44,960 nucleotides of DNA from Actinobacteria bacterium UBA3086 (GTDB taxonomy: Bacteria > Actinomycetota > Coriobacteriia > Anaerosomatales > UBA3086), in the NCBI GenBank assembly GCA_002367305.1, contig DFBG01000006.1, positions 1 through 44,960 of the forward strand, read 5' to 3'. Shown here one piece after another: positions 32,307 through 41,394 of the stretch (the first letter of the stretch is position 1; every line of letters begins with the position of its first letter). The notes under the pieces were generated by a model, which made no database searches, was not told the DNA's origin, and saw only the letters and a list, made by a program, of their open reading frames with translations. The position numbers were made by a program, and so were the translations under genes.

Positions 32307-33140
32307 ATGCGTGTCGAGGTCGCGCGTCATGCAGGCGTCTGCTACGGAGTGGAGCGTGCACTCAAACTCGCCCAAGAGGCATCCGAGCAGGGAGTGGACG
32401 TTCACTCCCTGGGACCGCTGATCCATAACCCACAGGCCGTCGCAGAGCTTCGGGATAAGGGCGTCGAGGTCGCCGCGTCACTCGATCAGGTCGACAGCGG
32501 CATCCTCGTCATTCGGTCGCATGGCGTTGACCCTGAGATCATCCATGAGGCCGTGGACAAAGGTCTCGATGTGGTCGATGCGACATGTCCTTTCGTCTCT
32601 GCCGCACATGCGTGTGCCGAGGAGCTCGCCAACGGCGGCTATAGCGTCGTCATCGTCGGTGAGGAAGATCATCCCGAGGTCGAGGGAATCCTCGCGCATG
32701 CAGGCAGGTCCGCTCTCATCGTGCAGTCTGCCGATGACCTTCCCGCCAAGATCTCCGCCCGCAAGATCGGGGTTGTGGTGCAGACCACTCAGTCCTTGTC
32801 CCGCCTCGAAGAGGTGGTCAACGCACTGCTCCCACGCGTTACGGAACTCAGGGTCTGCAATACGATCTGTAGCGCGACAGCCAAGCGCCAGCTCAGTGCC
32901 GAGGTGCTCGCGCGCAAGGTCGACGCAGTGGTCGTTGTCGGTGGACACAACTCGGGCAACACCACGCGTCTTGCGGAGATCTGTCGTGCGGTCAATCCGC
33001 ACGTCCATCACGTTGAGACCGCGGCCGAAGTCGAGGCCTCGTGGTTCGACGGCTTGGAAAGCGTGGGAGTCACTGCGGGCGCGTCGACACCGCATGCCCA
33101 GATGGCTGGCGTCATCGAGGCGATCAGAGGGATGAACTGA
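32307..33140 (+). CDS. ispH: 4-hydroxy-3-methylbut-2-enyl diphosphate reductase
   Basis: Last enzyme of the MEP isoprenoid pathway; a [4Fe-4S] protein that makes IPP and DMAPP. 277 residues. The three cluster cysteines are C12 (HAGVCYGVERAL), C94 (VDATCPFV) and C188 (CNTICSATAKRQ), with an extra nearby C184. The conserved EEDHPEVEGI follows the second one. ATG start at 32307 after a short gap from plsC. The isoprenoid products would also feed quinone synthesis for the complex I described above. Confidence 0.95.
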   Translation: MRVEVARHAGVCYGVERALKLAQEASEQGVDVHSLGPLIHNPQAVAELRDKGVEVAASLDQVDSGILVIRSHGVDPEIIHEAVDKGLDVVDATCPFVSAAHACAEELANGGYSVVIVGEEDHPEVEGILAHAGRSALIVQSADDLPAKISARKIGVVVQTTQSLSRLEEVVNALLPRVTELRVCNTICSATAKRQLSAEVLARKVDAVVVVGGHNSGNTTRLAEICRAVNPHVHHVETAAEVEASWFDGLESVGVTAGASTPHAQMAGVIEAIRGMN

Positions 33141-33142
33141 TC

Positions 33143-34486
33143 GTGGAATCACATCAGTCCTACGGTTCTGATTCGCATGCCGTCACGGGAGGTCTTGTCG
33201 CGGACGTGCTGAAAGATGGACCCGCCTACGCCGCCGGAATACGGGTGGGTGACACCGTTCTCGCCGTGGACGATCATGCCGTGAGCGACATCATCGACTG
33301 GCGATGGTACACGGCCGACAATGAGGCGGTCGTCTCGCTTCGTTCGTCGGCAGGCGAGTTGCGCGATGTCTCTCTCCATCGTGAACCGCAGGAGATGTGG
33401 GGAATCGACTTCGAGGACGTGCTCTTCGATGGCGTTCGTGAGTGCGTCAACTCCTGCGCTTTCTGCTTCATGACGCAACTGCCGCGTGGGATGAGGTCGG
33501 CGCTGTATGTTCGAGATGATGATTTCCGGCTTTCGTTCCTTCAGGGCAACTTCGTCACACTCACCAACCTGAGTGATGATGATACTGAGCGCATCATTGA
33601 ACAGAGACTCTCTCCGCTGCATGTCTCACTGCATGCAGTCGATCCCGACGTGCGGGCAGAGCTCATCGGCAGGTCTGCAGATCTCGGCCTCAAGAGGCTC
33701 GAACAACTTCTGGACCACGGAATAGACGTGCACGTTCAAATAGTCGCTGTTCCGGGTGTCAATGACGGCCAGGTCCTGGAGCGATCGTTGCGTTGGCTCG
33801 CCGAGCGCGAAGGCATCGAGTCGGTGGGCATCGTTCCGCTCGGCTACACCGGGCATCAAACCAAGTTCACGTCGTCGTATGAGGGGTCCGCCACGGCCGC
33901 GGCACTCTTGGATGAGATAGAGCCATGGCAGCATGCGTATCGCGAGCGGGATGGTATCGATCGTGTTTACGCTGCGGATGAGTTCTATCTCAATGCCGGG
34001 CGTCCTGTTCCCGAGTGGGCTCGCTATGACGGGTTTCCGCAGTACGAGAACGGCATCGGCATGGTGCGTGCGTTCATCGATGAGTTCGCGGCGGCGATGT
34101 CGACCGAGGACGATGAAACACATGATTCGGCGAAACAAGGTCAGGCGAATCTCGTGTTCGTTTCGGGAACCCTGTTCGCACCGGTTCTGCAGCAGTCCCT
34201 GTCCGGTCTCGATCAGGGCGTCGGCACGCGAGTCCTTCCGGTTTCCAATGTGTTCTTCGGAGGGAATGTCAGTGTGACGGGATTGCTCACAGGCCGTGAC
34301 ATCATCGGTGCCATTCGTGACGATTCCGCCGATGCGGTATATCTCGTGCCGGACGTCATTTTCAACGCCGACGAACTCACACTCGATGGCATGACCGCAG
34401 AGGAAATCGCGAGAGAGTCGGCTGTACACGTACGCGTGGTATCCTGTAGCGCTACAGGTGCGGCGCAGGCTCTTCTCGGCCGCTAA
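33143..34486 (+). CDS. PDZ-radical SAM-DUF512 protein
   Basis: A 447-residue protein of unknown reaction. Residues about 12-72 form a PDZ-like domain (KDGPAYAAGIRVGDTVLAVD). A radical-SAM-type cluster motif follows, C101-x3-C105-x2-C108 (CVNSCAFCF), with the conserved stretch FLQGNFVTLTNL, and the C-terminal half is the DUF512 region (GVNDGQVLERSL, GYTGHQTKFT). Proteins of this architecture are widespread in Firmicutes, Actinobacteria and cyanobacteria and often lie beside der, as here. GTG 33143 with GAGGGATG upstream is chosen because the PDZ domain begins soon after; the longer frame overlaps ispH. Function is not known to me. Confidence 0.88.
   Translation: MESHQSYGSDSHAVTGGLVADVLKDGPAYAAGIRVGDTVLAVDDHAVSDIIDWRWYTADNEAVVSLRSSAGELRDVSLHREPQEMWGIDFEDVLFDGVRECVNSCAFCFMTQLPRGMRSALYVRDDDFRLSFLQGNFVTLTNLSDDDTERIIEQRLSPLHVSLHAVDPDVRAELIGRSADLGLKRLEQLLDHGIDVHVQIVAVPGVNDGQVLERSLRWLAEREGIESVGIVPLGYTGHQTKFTSSYEGSATAAALLDEIEPWQHAYRERDGIDRVYAADEFYLNAGRPVPEWARYDGFPQYENGIGMVRAFIDEFAAAMSTEDDETHDSAKQGQANLVFVSGTLFAPVLQQSLSGLDQGVGTRVLPVSNVFFGGNVSVTGLLTGRDIIGAIRDDSADAVYLVPDVIFNADELTLDGMTAEEIARESAVHVRVVSCSATGAAQALLGR
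34443..34458 (+). repeat. Perfect 16-base palindrome near the end of the radical SAM gene
   Basis: CCTGTAGCGCTACAGG is a perfect dyad 57 bases before the der start, inside the last codons of the preceding gene. It may be a protein-binding site for der expression, or chance coding sequence. Confidence 0.3.
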
Positions 34487-34514
34487 TTATTCGACTCGAA
34501 GAACCGGTGAGATC

Positions 34515-35825
34515 ATGGCACTTCCAATCGTAGCGGTGGTCGGTCGCCCCAATGTGGGCAAGTCCACCCTCGTCAATCGCATAGCACAGACTTCCGACGC
34601 GATCGTCCACGAGATGCGTGGTGTGACGCGAGATCGCAGTTATCACCAGGCGGACTGGAACGGCCGCGAGTTCATCCTGATCGATACCGGTGGTATCGAG
34701 ACTGGTAGCGAGGATGACTTCCAGGCATCCATCACCCAGCAGGCGATCACCGCTGCGCGTGAGGCCGATCTGATCATCGTGCTCGTCGACGGCAAGACTG
34801 GCGTGATGACCGCCGATGAAGAGGTTGCGAGACTCCTTCAGCGCACCGCGACGCCGGTGTTCCTCGTGGTCAACAAGATGGACACTCCTAATGTTGATGA
34901 CGCTATCCATGAGTTCTGGGCACTCGGGCTCGGTCAGCCGTACGGCGTATCCGCAACCCATGGCCACGGTACCGGCGATCTGCTGGATGCACTTGTTGCT
35001 GCGTTGCCCGCAGAAGCGCATCCGGAAGATGAGGGTGACAGGATCGATGTGGCCATCATCGGCAAACCCAATGCGGGCAAGTCCTCGTTGCTGAACAAGA
35101 TGTCACGCACCGAGAGGGCCATTGTGAGTGACGTTGCCGGAACCACCCGCGACTCGCTCGATACGGTCGTGCGACGTGGAGAACGCGAGTATCGTCTGAT
35201 CGATACGGCTGGTTTGCGTCGTAAGGCCAATATCGACGCGTCTGTCGAGTACTACGGCTTCGTGCGTGCGATGCGCGCGATCGATAGGGCCGAGATCGCG
35301 CTGCTCGTCATCGATTCGACCTCGGGCGTGACTGATCAGGATCAACGCGTCGCGCGATTCGCTGCGGAACGTGGGTGCGGTCTCATCCTCGTCCTCAACA
35401 AGTGGGACCTCATGGATGATGATGAGAAGCGCGAAGTGTTGCTGGACCAAGTGGAGAACAAGCTCGGTTTCATAAAGTACGCGCCAATGGTGCGTTTGAG
35501 CGCGCTGACTGGAAAGCGCGTCGAGCGACTCTATACCACGATCGACAAGGTCTATGCTGCATACACGCAGAACATCACCACAAGTGCCCTCAACCGTCTT
35601 CTCACTGAGATGCGCGACTTCGGTCACACTGTCTCAAAGGGGAACATGACGCTTCGCGTCAACTACATGACGCAGACCCGGGTCAAGCCTCCGGGATTCA
35701 CCTTCTTCGCGAATCACCCTCGCTTGGCAGACGACAACTTCAAACGTTATGTGGAGAACCGCATGAGAGATGCTTTCGATCTCACCGGAACTCCCATCGT
35801 TCTGAAGTTCCGTCAGAAGGATTGA
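34515..35825 (+). CDS. der: Ribosome biogenesis GTPase Der (EngA)
   Basis: Essential tandem GTPase for 50S ribosome assembly. 436 residues. First G domain: GRPNVGKSTLVNRI, DTGG, NKMD. Second G domain: GKPNAGKSSLLNKM (near residue 185), DTAG, NKWD. A C-terminal KH-like domain includes HPRLADDNFKRYVENRMRDAF. ATG 34515 matches the family N-terminus; the upstream in-frame GTG-type starts from 34458 would overlap the preceding gene. plsY starts eight bases after the stop. Confidence 0.97.
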   Translation: MALPIVAVVGRPNVGKSTLVNRIAQTSDAIVHEMRGVTRDRSYHQADWNGREFILIDTGGIETGSEDDFQASITQQAITAAREADLIIVLVDGKTGVMTADEEVARLLQRTATPVFLVVNKMDTPNVDDAIHEFWALGLGQPYGVSATHGHGTGDLLDALVAALPAEAHPEDEGDRIDVAIIGKPNAGKSSLLNKMSRTERAIVSDVAGTTRDSLDTVVRRGEREYRLIDTAGLRRKANIDASVEYYGFVRAMRAIDRAEIALLVIDSTSGVTDQDQRVARFAAERGCGLILVLNKWDLMDDDEKREVLLDQVENKLGFIKYAPMVRLSALTGKRVERLYTTIDKVYAAYTQNITTSALNRLLTEMRDFGHTVSKGNMTLRVNYMTQTRVKPPGFTFFANHPRLADDNFKRYVENRMRDAFDLTGTPIVLKFRQKD

Positions 35826-35832
35826 TCCGCCC

Positions 35833-36498
35833 ATGTTGACGGTTCGAATCGTTGCGGCACTCGTGGCTGCCTATGCGCTGGGCGGTATTCCCTTCGCCCT
35901 CATCATCTCGAGAAGGCACGGTATCGATATACGCGAGCATGGGTCCGGCAATACCGGGGCCACCAATGTGCTGCGTGTGCTCGGTACTCGTGCGGGGGTC
36001 ACGGTGCTCATCCTCGACCTCCTGAAGGGGACGGCCGCCGTAGGTCTGGCTTCGCTTCTGCATCCCCTGGTGCTCGGCCACGATGCTCACGATTGGGTCA
36101 TGCTCGGTGCAGCTATGCTCGCTGTGATAGGTCACACGTTCTCGCCGTACATGGGATTCCGAGGCGGCAAAGGCGTCGCAACTGCCGCCGGAACGCTTCT
36201 GCCCATCGCTCCCAGTGCGTGGTTCATCCTTCTACTCTTGTTTGTTCTCGTGGTCTATATCAGTCGGATGGTGTCACTGGGCTCGGTACTCATCGCTTTG
36301 CTGTTTCCCATGCTATGTCTGTTGCTCTACTCGGACAGACCCGCTCTTGTGTGGTTTTCTCTATTTGCTGCCACTCTCGTGATCTGGCGTCACAGGACGA
36401 ATATCGTGCGCATCATTCGGGGAGAAGAAGCTAAGATAGGCGAGGGTCAGTCTGACAATGAAGATTCGGAGGCGAGCAATGAACAACATACGCGCTAG
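35833..36498 (+). CDS. plsY: Glycerol-3-phosphate acyltransferase (acyl-phosphate dependent)
   Basis: Integral membrane enzyme that makes the first acylation of glycerol 3-phosphate in phospholipid synthesis. 221 residues with five hydrophobic segments. The three PlsY motifs are visible: IREHGSGNTGATNVLRVLG near residue 35, SPYMGFRGGKGVATAAG near residue 110, and SRMVSLGSVLIAL further on. The C-terminal tail after residue 200 is charged and overlaps the gpsA start by 20 bases. der-plsY-gpsA is a common bacterial arrangement. Confidence 0.95.
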   Translation: MLTVRIVAALVAAYALGGIPFALIISRRHGIDIREHGSGNTGATNVLRVLGTRAGVTVLILDLLKGTAAVGLASLLHPLVLGHDAHDWVMLGAAMLAVIGHTFSPYMGFRGGKGVATAAGTLLPIAPSAWFILLLLFVLVVYISRMVSLGSVLIALLFPMLCLLLYSDRPALVWFSLFAATLVIWRHRTNIVRIIRGEEAKIGEGQSDNEDSEASNEQHTR

Positions 36499-37504
36499 CG
36501 TCATCGGAGCTGGTTCATGGGGCACGGCAGTGGCTGTTCTGCTCGGTACCAAAGGCCTCCCTACAACTCTCTGGGCACGATCCGATGAGGTCGCCCAAGG
36601 AATCCAACAGGATCGCCGCAATCCTCGTTATCTCAAAGACGTCGAACTCCCGGCATCAGTGTGGGCGACGACTGATCTCGAAGAGGCGGTCGCCGGTGCT
36701 GATGTGATCGTCGTAGCCACACCGAGTCAAGGTGTTCGCGACATTGCTGAGAGGTTCGCCCCCTTCCGCAAGGCTGGAGTCCCGGTCGTGAGCTTGGCAA
36801 AGGGGCTTGAGCGGGGCAGCCTCCTCCGTATGACAGAGGTTCTCGCAGAAGTCACCGGCGAGCGCGGAGCGATGGCGACGCTCTCTGGTCCCAACCACGC
36901 CGAAGAGGTCTCGCGTGGCATTCCGTCCACTACTGTTGTCGCTGCGAACGATCCGGAGGTCGGCGTTCGTCTCAGGGAAATCTTCCTCACGCCGACATTT
37001 CGTGTGTACACCAACAATGATGTTGTGGGAGTGGAGCTCTGCGGAGCATCCAAGAATGTGGTCGCTCTTGCCGCGGGAATCTCCGACGGAATCGGTTACG
37101 GTGACAACACCAAGGCCTCCCTCATGACGCGCGGACTTGCCGAGATGAGCCGACTTGGGCGACATCTCGGGGCCAATCCCCTCACGTACATGGGACTTGC
37201 AGGCATGGGCGACCTCATCGCCACCTGCACCTCTCGCTACAGTCGCAACCGTGCTTTGGGTGAGCATGTCGCCACTGGCGGCAGTATGGACACGTATTAC
37301 CAGAAGACTCATATGGTGGCCGAAGGTGCGATCTCCGCGGTCACGGTCGATGAACTGGCAGCACGCCACGGTGTGGAGTTGCCAATCACGTATCAGGTCA
37401 GATCCGTGCTGTATGAAGGTGTTGCGCCCGCTTCTGCCGTCGATGCGCTCATGACAAGAACCGCTACTGATGAGCTCCATGGTATGGATCTGGTCGAGGA
37501 CTAA
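36479..37504 (+). CDS. gpsA: Glycerol-3-phosphate dehydrogenase [NAD(P)+]
   Basis: Reduces dihydroxyacetone phosphate to glycerol 3-phosphate, the substrate of PlsY. 341 residues. Rossmann motif SVIGAGSWGTAVAVLL at the N-terminus; the signature TLSGPNHAEEV; the catalytic lysine region LCGASKNVVALAAG; and GLAGMGDLIATCTSRYSRN. ATG 36479 has GGAGG six bases upstream (36468-36472) and lies inside the end of plsY; an earlier ATG at 36458 lacks a site. Confidence 0.96.
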   Translation: MNNIRASVIGAGSWGTAVAVLLGTKGLPTTLWARSDEVAQGIQQDRRNPRYLKDVELPASVWATTDLEEAVAGADVIVVATPSQGVRDIAERFAPFRKAGVPVVSLAKGLERGSLLRMTEVLAEVTGERGAMATLSGPNHAEEVSRGIPSTTVVAANDPEVGVRLREIFLTPTFRVYTNNDVVGVELCGASKNVVALAAGISDGIGYGDNTKASLMTRGLAEMSRLGRHLGANPLTYMGLAGMGDLIATCTSRYSRNRALGEHVATGGSMDTYYQKTHMVAEGAISAVTVDELAARHGVELPITYQVRSVLYEGVAPASAVDALMTRTATDELHGMDLVED

Positions 37505-37517
37505 GGAGAGCCAAGAG

Positions 37518-38195
37518 ATGAGCGAACGCGTATTGATGGCCCCGTCGATCCTTTCGGCTGATTTCACACGACTCGGCGAGTCGATCGCTCTCGTTCCGAC
37601 TGCCGACTTCATCCATGTCGATGTCATGGACGGTCATTTCGTTCCCAATCTCACCATAGGCCCGCCTGTGATCAAGGCTCTCAAGCGTACGACTGACATT
37701 CCTTTGGACGTTCACCTCATGATCACCAACGCTGAGGATTCAGTGCAATGGTATTTGGAGGCGGGAGCAGATATCGTCACCGTTCACGCAGAGGCATGTC
37801 CCCATCTGCATCGAGTCGTGCAGACGATACGCGCTGCGGGCGCGAAAGCGTCGGTGAGCCTCAACCCAGGCACTCCCGTCTCGGTGCTGCGCGATGTCCT
37901 CTGCGATCTGGATATGGTACTGCTCATGAGCGTGAATCCGGGCTTCGGTGGGCAGAAGTTCATCGCAAACACGGTTCGCAAGACCGCTGAGTTGGTCTCC
38001 CTCTCCAAGGAGTTGGGCGCAGCACCGCTCATTCAGATCGATGGTGGCATAGACGCCGATACCGCTCCGCTCGTTGTGGCAGCGGGAGCTCGTGTGCTAG
38101 TTGCGGGAAGCGCAGTGTTCTGCAAAGATGAGCCTGCGGAGGCGCTCGAGTCCATAAGGTCCGCAGGACAAGGAGCTCTTCAGCGTTTGGCGTAA
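37518..38195 (+). CDS. rpe: Ribulose-phosphate 3-epimerase
   Basis: Interconverts ribulose 5-phosphate and xylulose 5-phosphate. 225 residues, TIM barrel. Signatures: PSILSADFTRLGE at the N-terminus, HVDVMDGHFVPNLTIGP with metal-binding residues, LMSVNPGFGGQKFI, and IDGGIDADTAP. ATG 37518 with GGAGAG upstream. Its product pool supplies ribulose 5-phosphate, a direct substrate of the riboflavin enzymes encoded next. Confidence 0.95.
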   Translation: MSERVLMAPSILSADFTRLGESIALVPTADFIHVDVMDGHFVPNLTIGPPVIKALKRTTDIPLDVHLMITNAEDSVQWYLEAGADIVTVHAEACPHLHRVVQTIRAAGAKASVSLNPGTPVSVLRDVLCDLDMVLLMSVNPGFGGQKFIANTVRKTAELVSLSKELGAAPLIQIDGGIDADTAPLVVAAGARVLVAGSAVFCKDEPAEALESIRSAGQGALQRLA

Positions 38196-38204
38196 GGTAG
38201 TTAA

Positions 38205-38325
38205 GACTTTCTTCAGGGCGGGGTGAGATTCCCCACCGGCGGTTACAGCCCGCGAGCCTCGCTGAGAGGTTGACCCGGAGCATTCCCGGGGCCGACGGTA
38301 TAGTCCGGATGGGAGAAGGAAGGTC
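38205..38325 (+). ncRNA. FMN riboswitch (RFN element) with the ribD ribosome binding site in helix P1
   Basis: The stretch has the highly conserved RFN sequence blocks: CTTCAGGGCGGGGTGAGATT (38211-38230), CCCCACCGGCGGT, AGCCCGCGAGC and CCGACGGTATAGTCCGGATG (38292-38311). Helix P1 joins CTTC (38211-38214) with GAAG (38315-38318) and extends outward through GACTTT (38205-38210) pairing with GGAAGGTC. The extended P1 includes the Shine-Dalgarno GGAAGG (38318-38323), nine bases before the ribD ATG. FMN binding should therefore block translation initiation directly. No terminator hairpin with a T-run is present between P1 and ribD. Confidence 0.96.
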
Positions 38326-38332
38326 GGAACAG

Positions 38333-39436
38333 ATGCTTCTGTTCTCGGACCCCTCGTTGGGCATAGATTCACTAGGCATGCGCCGCGCGTATCAACTCGC
38401 GGAGCGCGGCCGTGGTCTCACCGCACCCAACCCCTTTGTCGGCTGTGTCGTCATTCGTGACGACCAGATCGTTGGCGAAGGCTTCCATGAGCGGGCAGGT
38501 GAGGCACATGCAGAGGTTCGTGCGCTTGCCGACGCTGGGCACAGCGCTCGTGGGTCCCACGTCTTCGTTACTCTTGAACCCTGTTCGCACCATGGACGCA
38601 CTCCGCCGTGCGCGGATGCGCTCATCGCTGCGGGAGTGGCGCGTGTGTCCATCGGCATGCCCGATCCCAATCCAATAGCTGGTGGGGGCGCCGCCCGACT
38701 TCGCGACGCCGGGATTGACGTGGAGTTCGCATCCGATCCGGCACCCTATCAGGACCAACTCCGTGAATGGACCACATGGGTGCGTCGTGGACGTCCTTGG
38801 GTGAGGGTCAAGGTTGCCTTGAGTCTGGATGGCAAACCGGGCACGGTAGCAGGTGTTCGCAGCTCCATCACTGGTGCCGGAGGACTTGAGACTACGATGC
38901 GTCTGCGGTCCGCTTCGGACGCAGTTCTTGTCGGCGCTTCGACCGCGCTCATCGACGATCCTCGGCTCACCGTGAGGCCTGAAGGCGGAAGTCAGCGACA
39001 GCCACTTCGTGTGGTTCTGTCCCGCAGTTCGTGCCCGAAAGATCTCAAGTTGTTCTCGGATGGCTCTGGACGAGTGCTGTGCCTATCCGCGTCGGGCAAT
39101 GGAGATGAATGGACCGTTCCGACAGGGGTGGAAGTGGAACATTATTCGAGCGCCGAGGGGCTCAGGGGCGCACTTCATGTTCTTGGGGAACGTGGCATTA
39201 CGAGTGTCCTCGTAGAGGCTGGGCCCAGTCTCTTCTCGGCGTTCTGGAGAGAGAATTTGATCGATGAATTGATCCTCTATCACGCCGGCGGAGTGGCGGG
39301 AATGACTGCGCCGCTGCTTATGCAGCAGGTCGGGTCGGCCGGTGATCTGGATCGCAGGATGAAGGCGGTCGAAGCCGGAGTCTCTGGCGAGGATGCGATA
39401 ACCGTTTGGCGGCCGCGAGTGGCCGAGAAATACTGA
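38333..39436 (+). CDS. ribD: Bifunctional riboflavin deaminase/reductase
   Basis: Catalyses the deamination and side-chain reduction steps of riboflavin synthesis. 367 residues. The N-terminal deaminase domain (to about residue 150) has the zinc motif HAEVRAL and EPCSHHGRTPPCADALI; the C-terminal reductase domain (about 155-360) has KVALSLDGKPGT and the NADPH-binding end VEAGPSLFSAFW. The ATG at 38333 lies just behind the riboswitch; MRRAYQLAERG at 38378, where similarity begins, is a less likely start. First gene of ribD-ribE-ribBA-ribH. Confidence 0.95.
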   Translation: MLLFSDPSLGIDSLGMRRAYQLAERGRGLTAPNPFVGCVVIRDDQIVGEGFHERAGEAHAEVRALADAGHSARGSHVFVTLEPCSHHGRTPPCADALIAAGVARVSIGMPDPNPIAGGGAARLRDAGIDVEFASDPAPYQDQLREWTTWVRRGRPWVRVKVALSLDGKPGTVAGVRSSITGAGGLETTMRLRSASDAVLVGASTALIDDPRLTVRPEGGSQRQPLRVVLSRSSCPKDLKLFSDGSGRVLCLSASGNGDEWTVPTGVEVEHYSSAEGLRGALHVLGERGITSVLVEAGPSLFSAFWRENLIDELILYHAGGVAGMTAPLLMQQVGSAGDLDRRMKAVEAGVSGEDAITVWRPRVAEKY

Positions 39437-39469
39437 AATTCGAGTCCGTGTGTGTGAAAGGAGTCGTGG

Positions 39470-40138
39470 ATGTTCACAGGTTTGATCGAATCAGAAGGCA
39501 TTATCACGCGAGTGGAGCGCGCGCAGGGTGGCGTGAGAATAGAGGTATACGCGCCTGAGTTCGGGCGAGATATGTCTATCGGTGACTCCATCGCTGTCGA
39601 CGGAGCGTGTCTCACGGTCACAAAGTTCATCAGAGGCGCATTTGTCGCCGATGTGAGCCAGGAGACTCTCGACAGGTCGACGCTTGGAGCGCTACGCCAG
39701 GGTGCGAAGGTCAACCTGGAGCGCGCCCTGCGCCTGTCGGACCGTCTCGCAGGTCACATCGTGACTGGCCATGTCGACGGTACCGGCTCTCTTGTCATGA
39801 GGCATTCAGCTGGAAACTCCACCATCTATCAGTTCAGCGCGCCAGCAGCGCTCATGCAGTACATCGTGCCCAAGGGGTCCATCGCCATCGATGGTATCTC
39901 TCTCACGGTGGCCGACGTGCGTGAGGAAGGTTTCGCGGTCGCGGTCATACCGCACACCGAGGCATCCACAACGCTTGGAGACAAGGCGACAGGCGCAGCC
40001 GTCAATCTCGAGGCGGACATGCTGGGCAAATACGTGCAGCGATTCGTCTCGCTGTATGCCGGCGATCCCGAGAACGGTCCTCAGGCCGGGCGACGCGGCC
40101 TCGGGGACATGCTCCGTGATCTCACGGATGGACGGTGA
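39470..40138 (+). CDS. ribE: Riboflavin synthase alpha subunit
   Basis: Dismutates two molecules of dimethyl-ribityllumazine to riboflavin. 222 residues made of two similar lumazine-binding barrels: the first begins MFTGLIESEGIITRVE with GDSIAVDGACLTV, the second has GHVDGTGSL and GSIAIDGISLTVADV. ATG 39470 behind AAAGGAG. It overlaps ribBA by 4 bases. Confidence 0.96.
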   Translation: MFTGLIESEGIITRVERAQGGVRIEVYAPEFGRDMSIGDSIAVDGACLTVTKFIRGAFVADVSQETLDRSTLGALRQGAKVNLERALRLSDRLAGHIVTGHVDGTGSLVMRHSAGNSTIYQFSAPAALMQYIVPKGSIAIDGISLTVADVREEGFAVAVIPHTEASTTLGDKATGAAVNLEADMLGKYVQRFVSLYAGDPENGPQAGRRGLGDMLRDLTDGR

Positions 40139-41394
40139 ATCGCGTGACTGACACGACAGGTCCGTTCGCGAGCATCGATGATGCGATCAAGGATATCCGC
40201 GAGGGGCGCATCATCATTGTCGTGGACGACGAGGGCCGCGAGAACGAAGGCGATCTCGTCATGGCCGCTGAAATGGTCACGCCTGATGCTATCAACTTCA
40301 TGGCCACCCACGGACGTGGTCTCATCTGCATGCCCATGAGCGGGGAGAGGCTCGACGAGCTACGCATCCCGCCCATGACCTCGGATAACACCTCTGAGCA
40401 GGGAACTGCGTTCCACGTCTCCATCGGCGCTCGTGGCCGTATCACCACGGGCATCTCTGCAGCCGATCGTGCGGCTACCGTCGCAGCGGTGGTCGATTCA
40501 TCAACGCGACCCGAGGACATCGAACAGCCGGGACACGTGTTTCCCTTGCGCGCAAAGGCAGGCGGAGTTCTTGAACGTGCCGGTCACACGGAAGCATCCG
40601 TCGATCTGGCCAGACTCGCTGGGCTGTACCCGGGTGGGGTCATCTGCGAGATCATGAACGCCGACGGGACCATGGCGCGGCGACCAGAACTCGAGGTGTT
40701 CGCTCGCGAGCATGGCCTGAATATGATCACCGTGGCCGAGCTCATCCGGTATCGGCGTCGGACTGAAAAGCTCGTGGAGCTCACATCCACAGTGCAGATG
40801 CCCACACGATTCGGATACTTCACCGGCTACGGATACACATCCATGGTCGATGGGGCCACGCATCTTGCACTCGTTGTCGGCGACGTGCGCGATCATGAGA
40901 ACGTCCTGGTTCGCGTGCACTCCGAGTGCCTCACCGGCGACGTCTTCCATTCAGCCCGCTGTGACTGTGGTGACCAGCTAGAGGAGGCCATGCGACGTAT
41001 TCAGTCGGAAGGCTCTGGTGTCATTCTCTACATTGTTGGACACGAAGGTCGCGGCATTGGACTCGCCAACAAGCTCAAGGCATACGAACTGCAGGAGCAC
41101 GGTCGTGACACCGTTGAAGCCAATGTGGATCTCGGTTTCGAACCTGATCTGCGTGACTACGGCATCGGTGCTCAGATCCTTGCTGACCTGGGGCTCACGT
41201 CTATGCGCCTTCTCACCAACAACCCCACGAAGATCGTGGGGCTCGAAGGTTACGGCCTGACCGTGTCGGAGATGGTGGGACTCGAGATCCCGCCCTGCTC
41301 GACCAATCTGGAGTATCTGAAGACCAAGAGGGACAAGATGGATCATCGGCTTTCTCTCATCGAGAAAACGGACAACGAAGGAGACGATTCATGA
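40135..41394 (+). CDS. ribBA: Bifunctional DHBP synthase / GTP cyclohydrolase II
   Basis: Makes both precursors of riboflavin. Residues about 10-205 are 3,4-dihydroxy-2-butanone-4-phosphate synthase with VDDEGRENEGDLVMAAE, the loop THGRGLICMP and GHTEASVDLARLAG. Residues about 210-405 are GTP cyclohydrolase II with RVHSECLTGDVFHSARCDCG (three zinc cysteines) and YIVGHEGRGIGLANKLKAY. 419 residues, usual for the fused form. GTG start overlaps ribE; ribH overlaps its end by 4 bases. Confidence 0.96.
   Translation: MNRVTDTTGPFASIDDAIKDIREGRIIIVVDDEGRENEGDLVMAAEMVTPDAINFMATHGRGLICMPMSGERLDELRIPPMTSDNTSEQGTAFHVSIGARGRITTGISAADRAATVAAVVDSSTRPEDIEQPGHVFPLRAKAGGVLERAGHTEASVDLARLAGLYPGGVICEIMNADGTMARRPELEVFAREHGLNMITVAELIRYRRRTEKLVELTSTVQMPTRFGYFTGYGYTSMVDGATHLALVVGDVRDHENVLVRVHSECLTGDVFHSARCDCGDQLEEAMRRIQSEGSGVILYIVGHEGRGIGLANKLKAYELQEHGRDTVEANVDLGFEPDLRDYGIGAQILADLGLTSMRLLTNNPTKIVGLEGYGLTVSEMVGLEIPPCSTNLEYLKTKRDKMDHRLSLIEKTDNEGDDS

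Noticed and set aside
35841..35850. T-loop-like GGTTCGAATC
   Set aside because: It is the start of plsY coding sequence; no acceptor or anticodon stem can be built around it.
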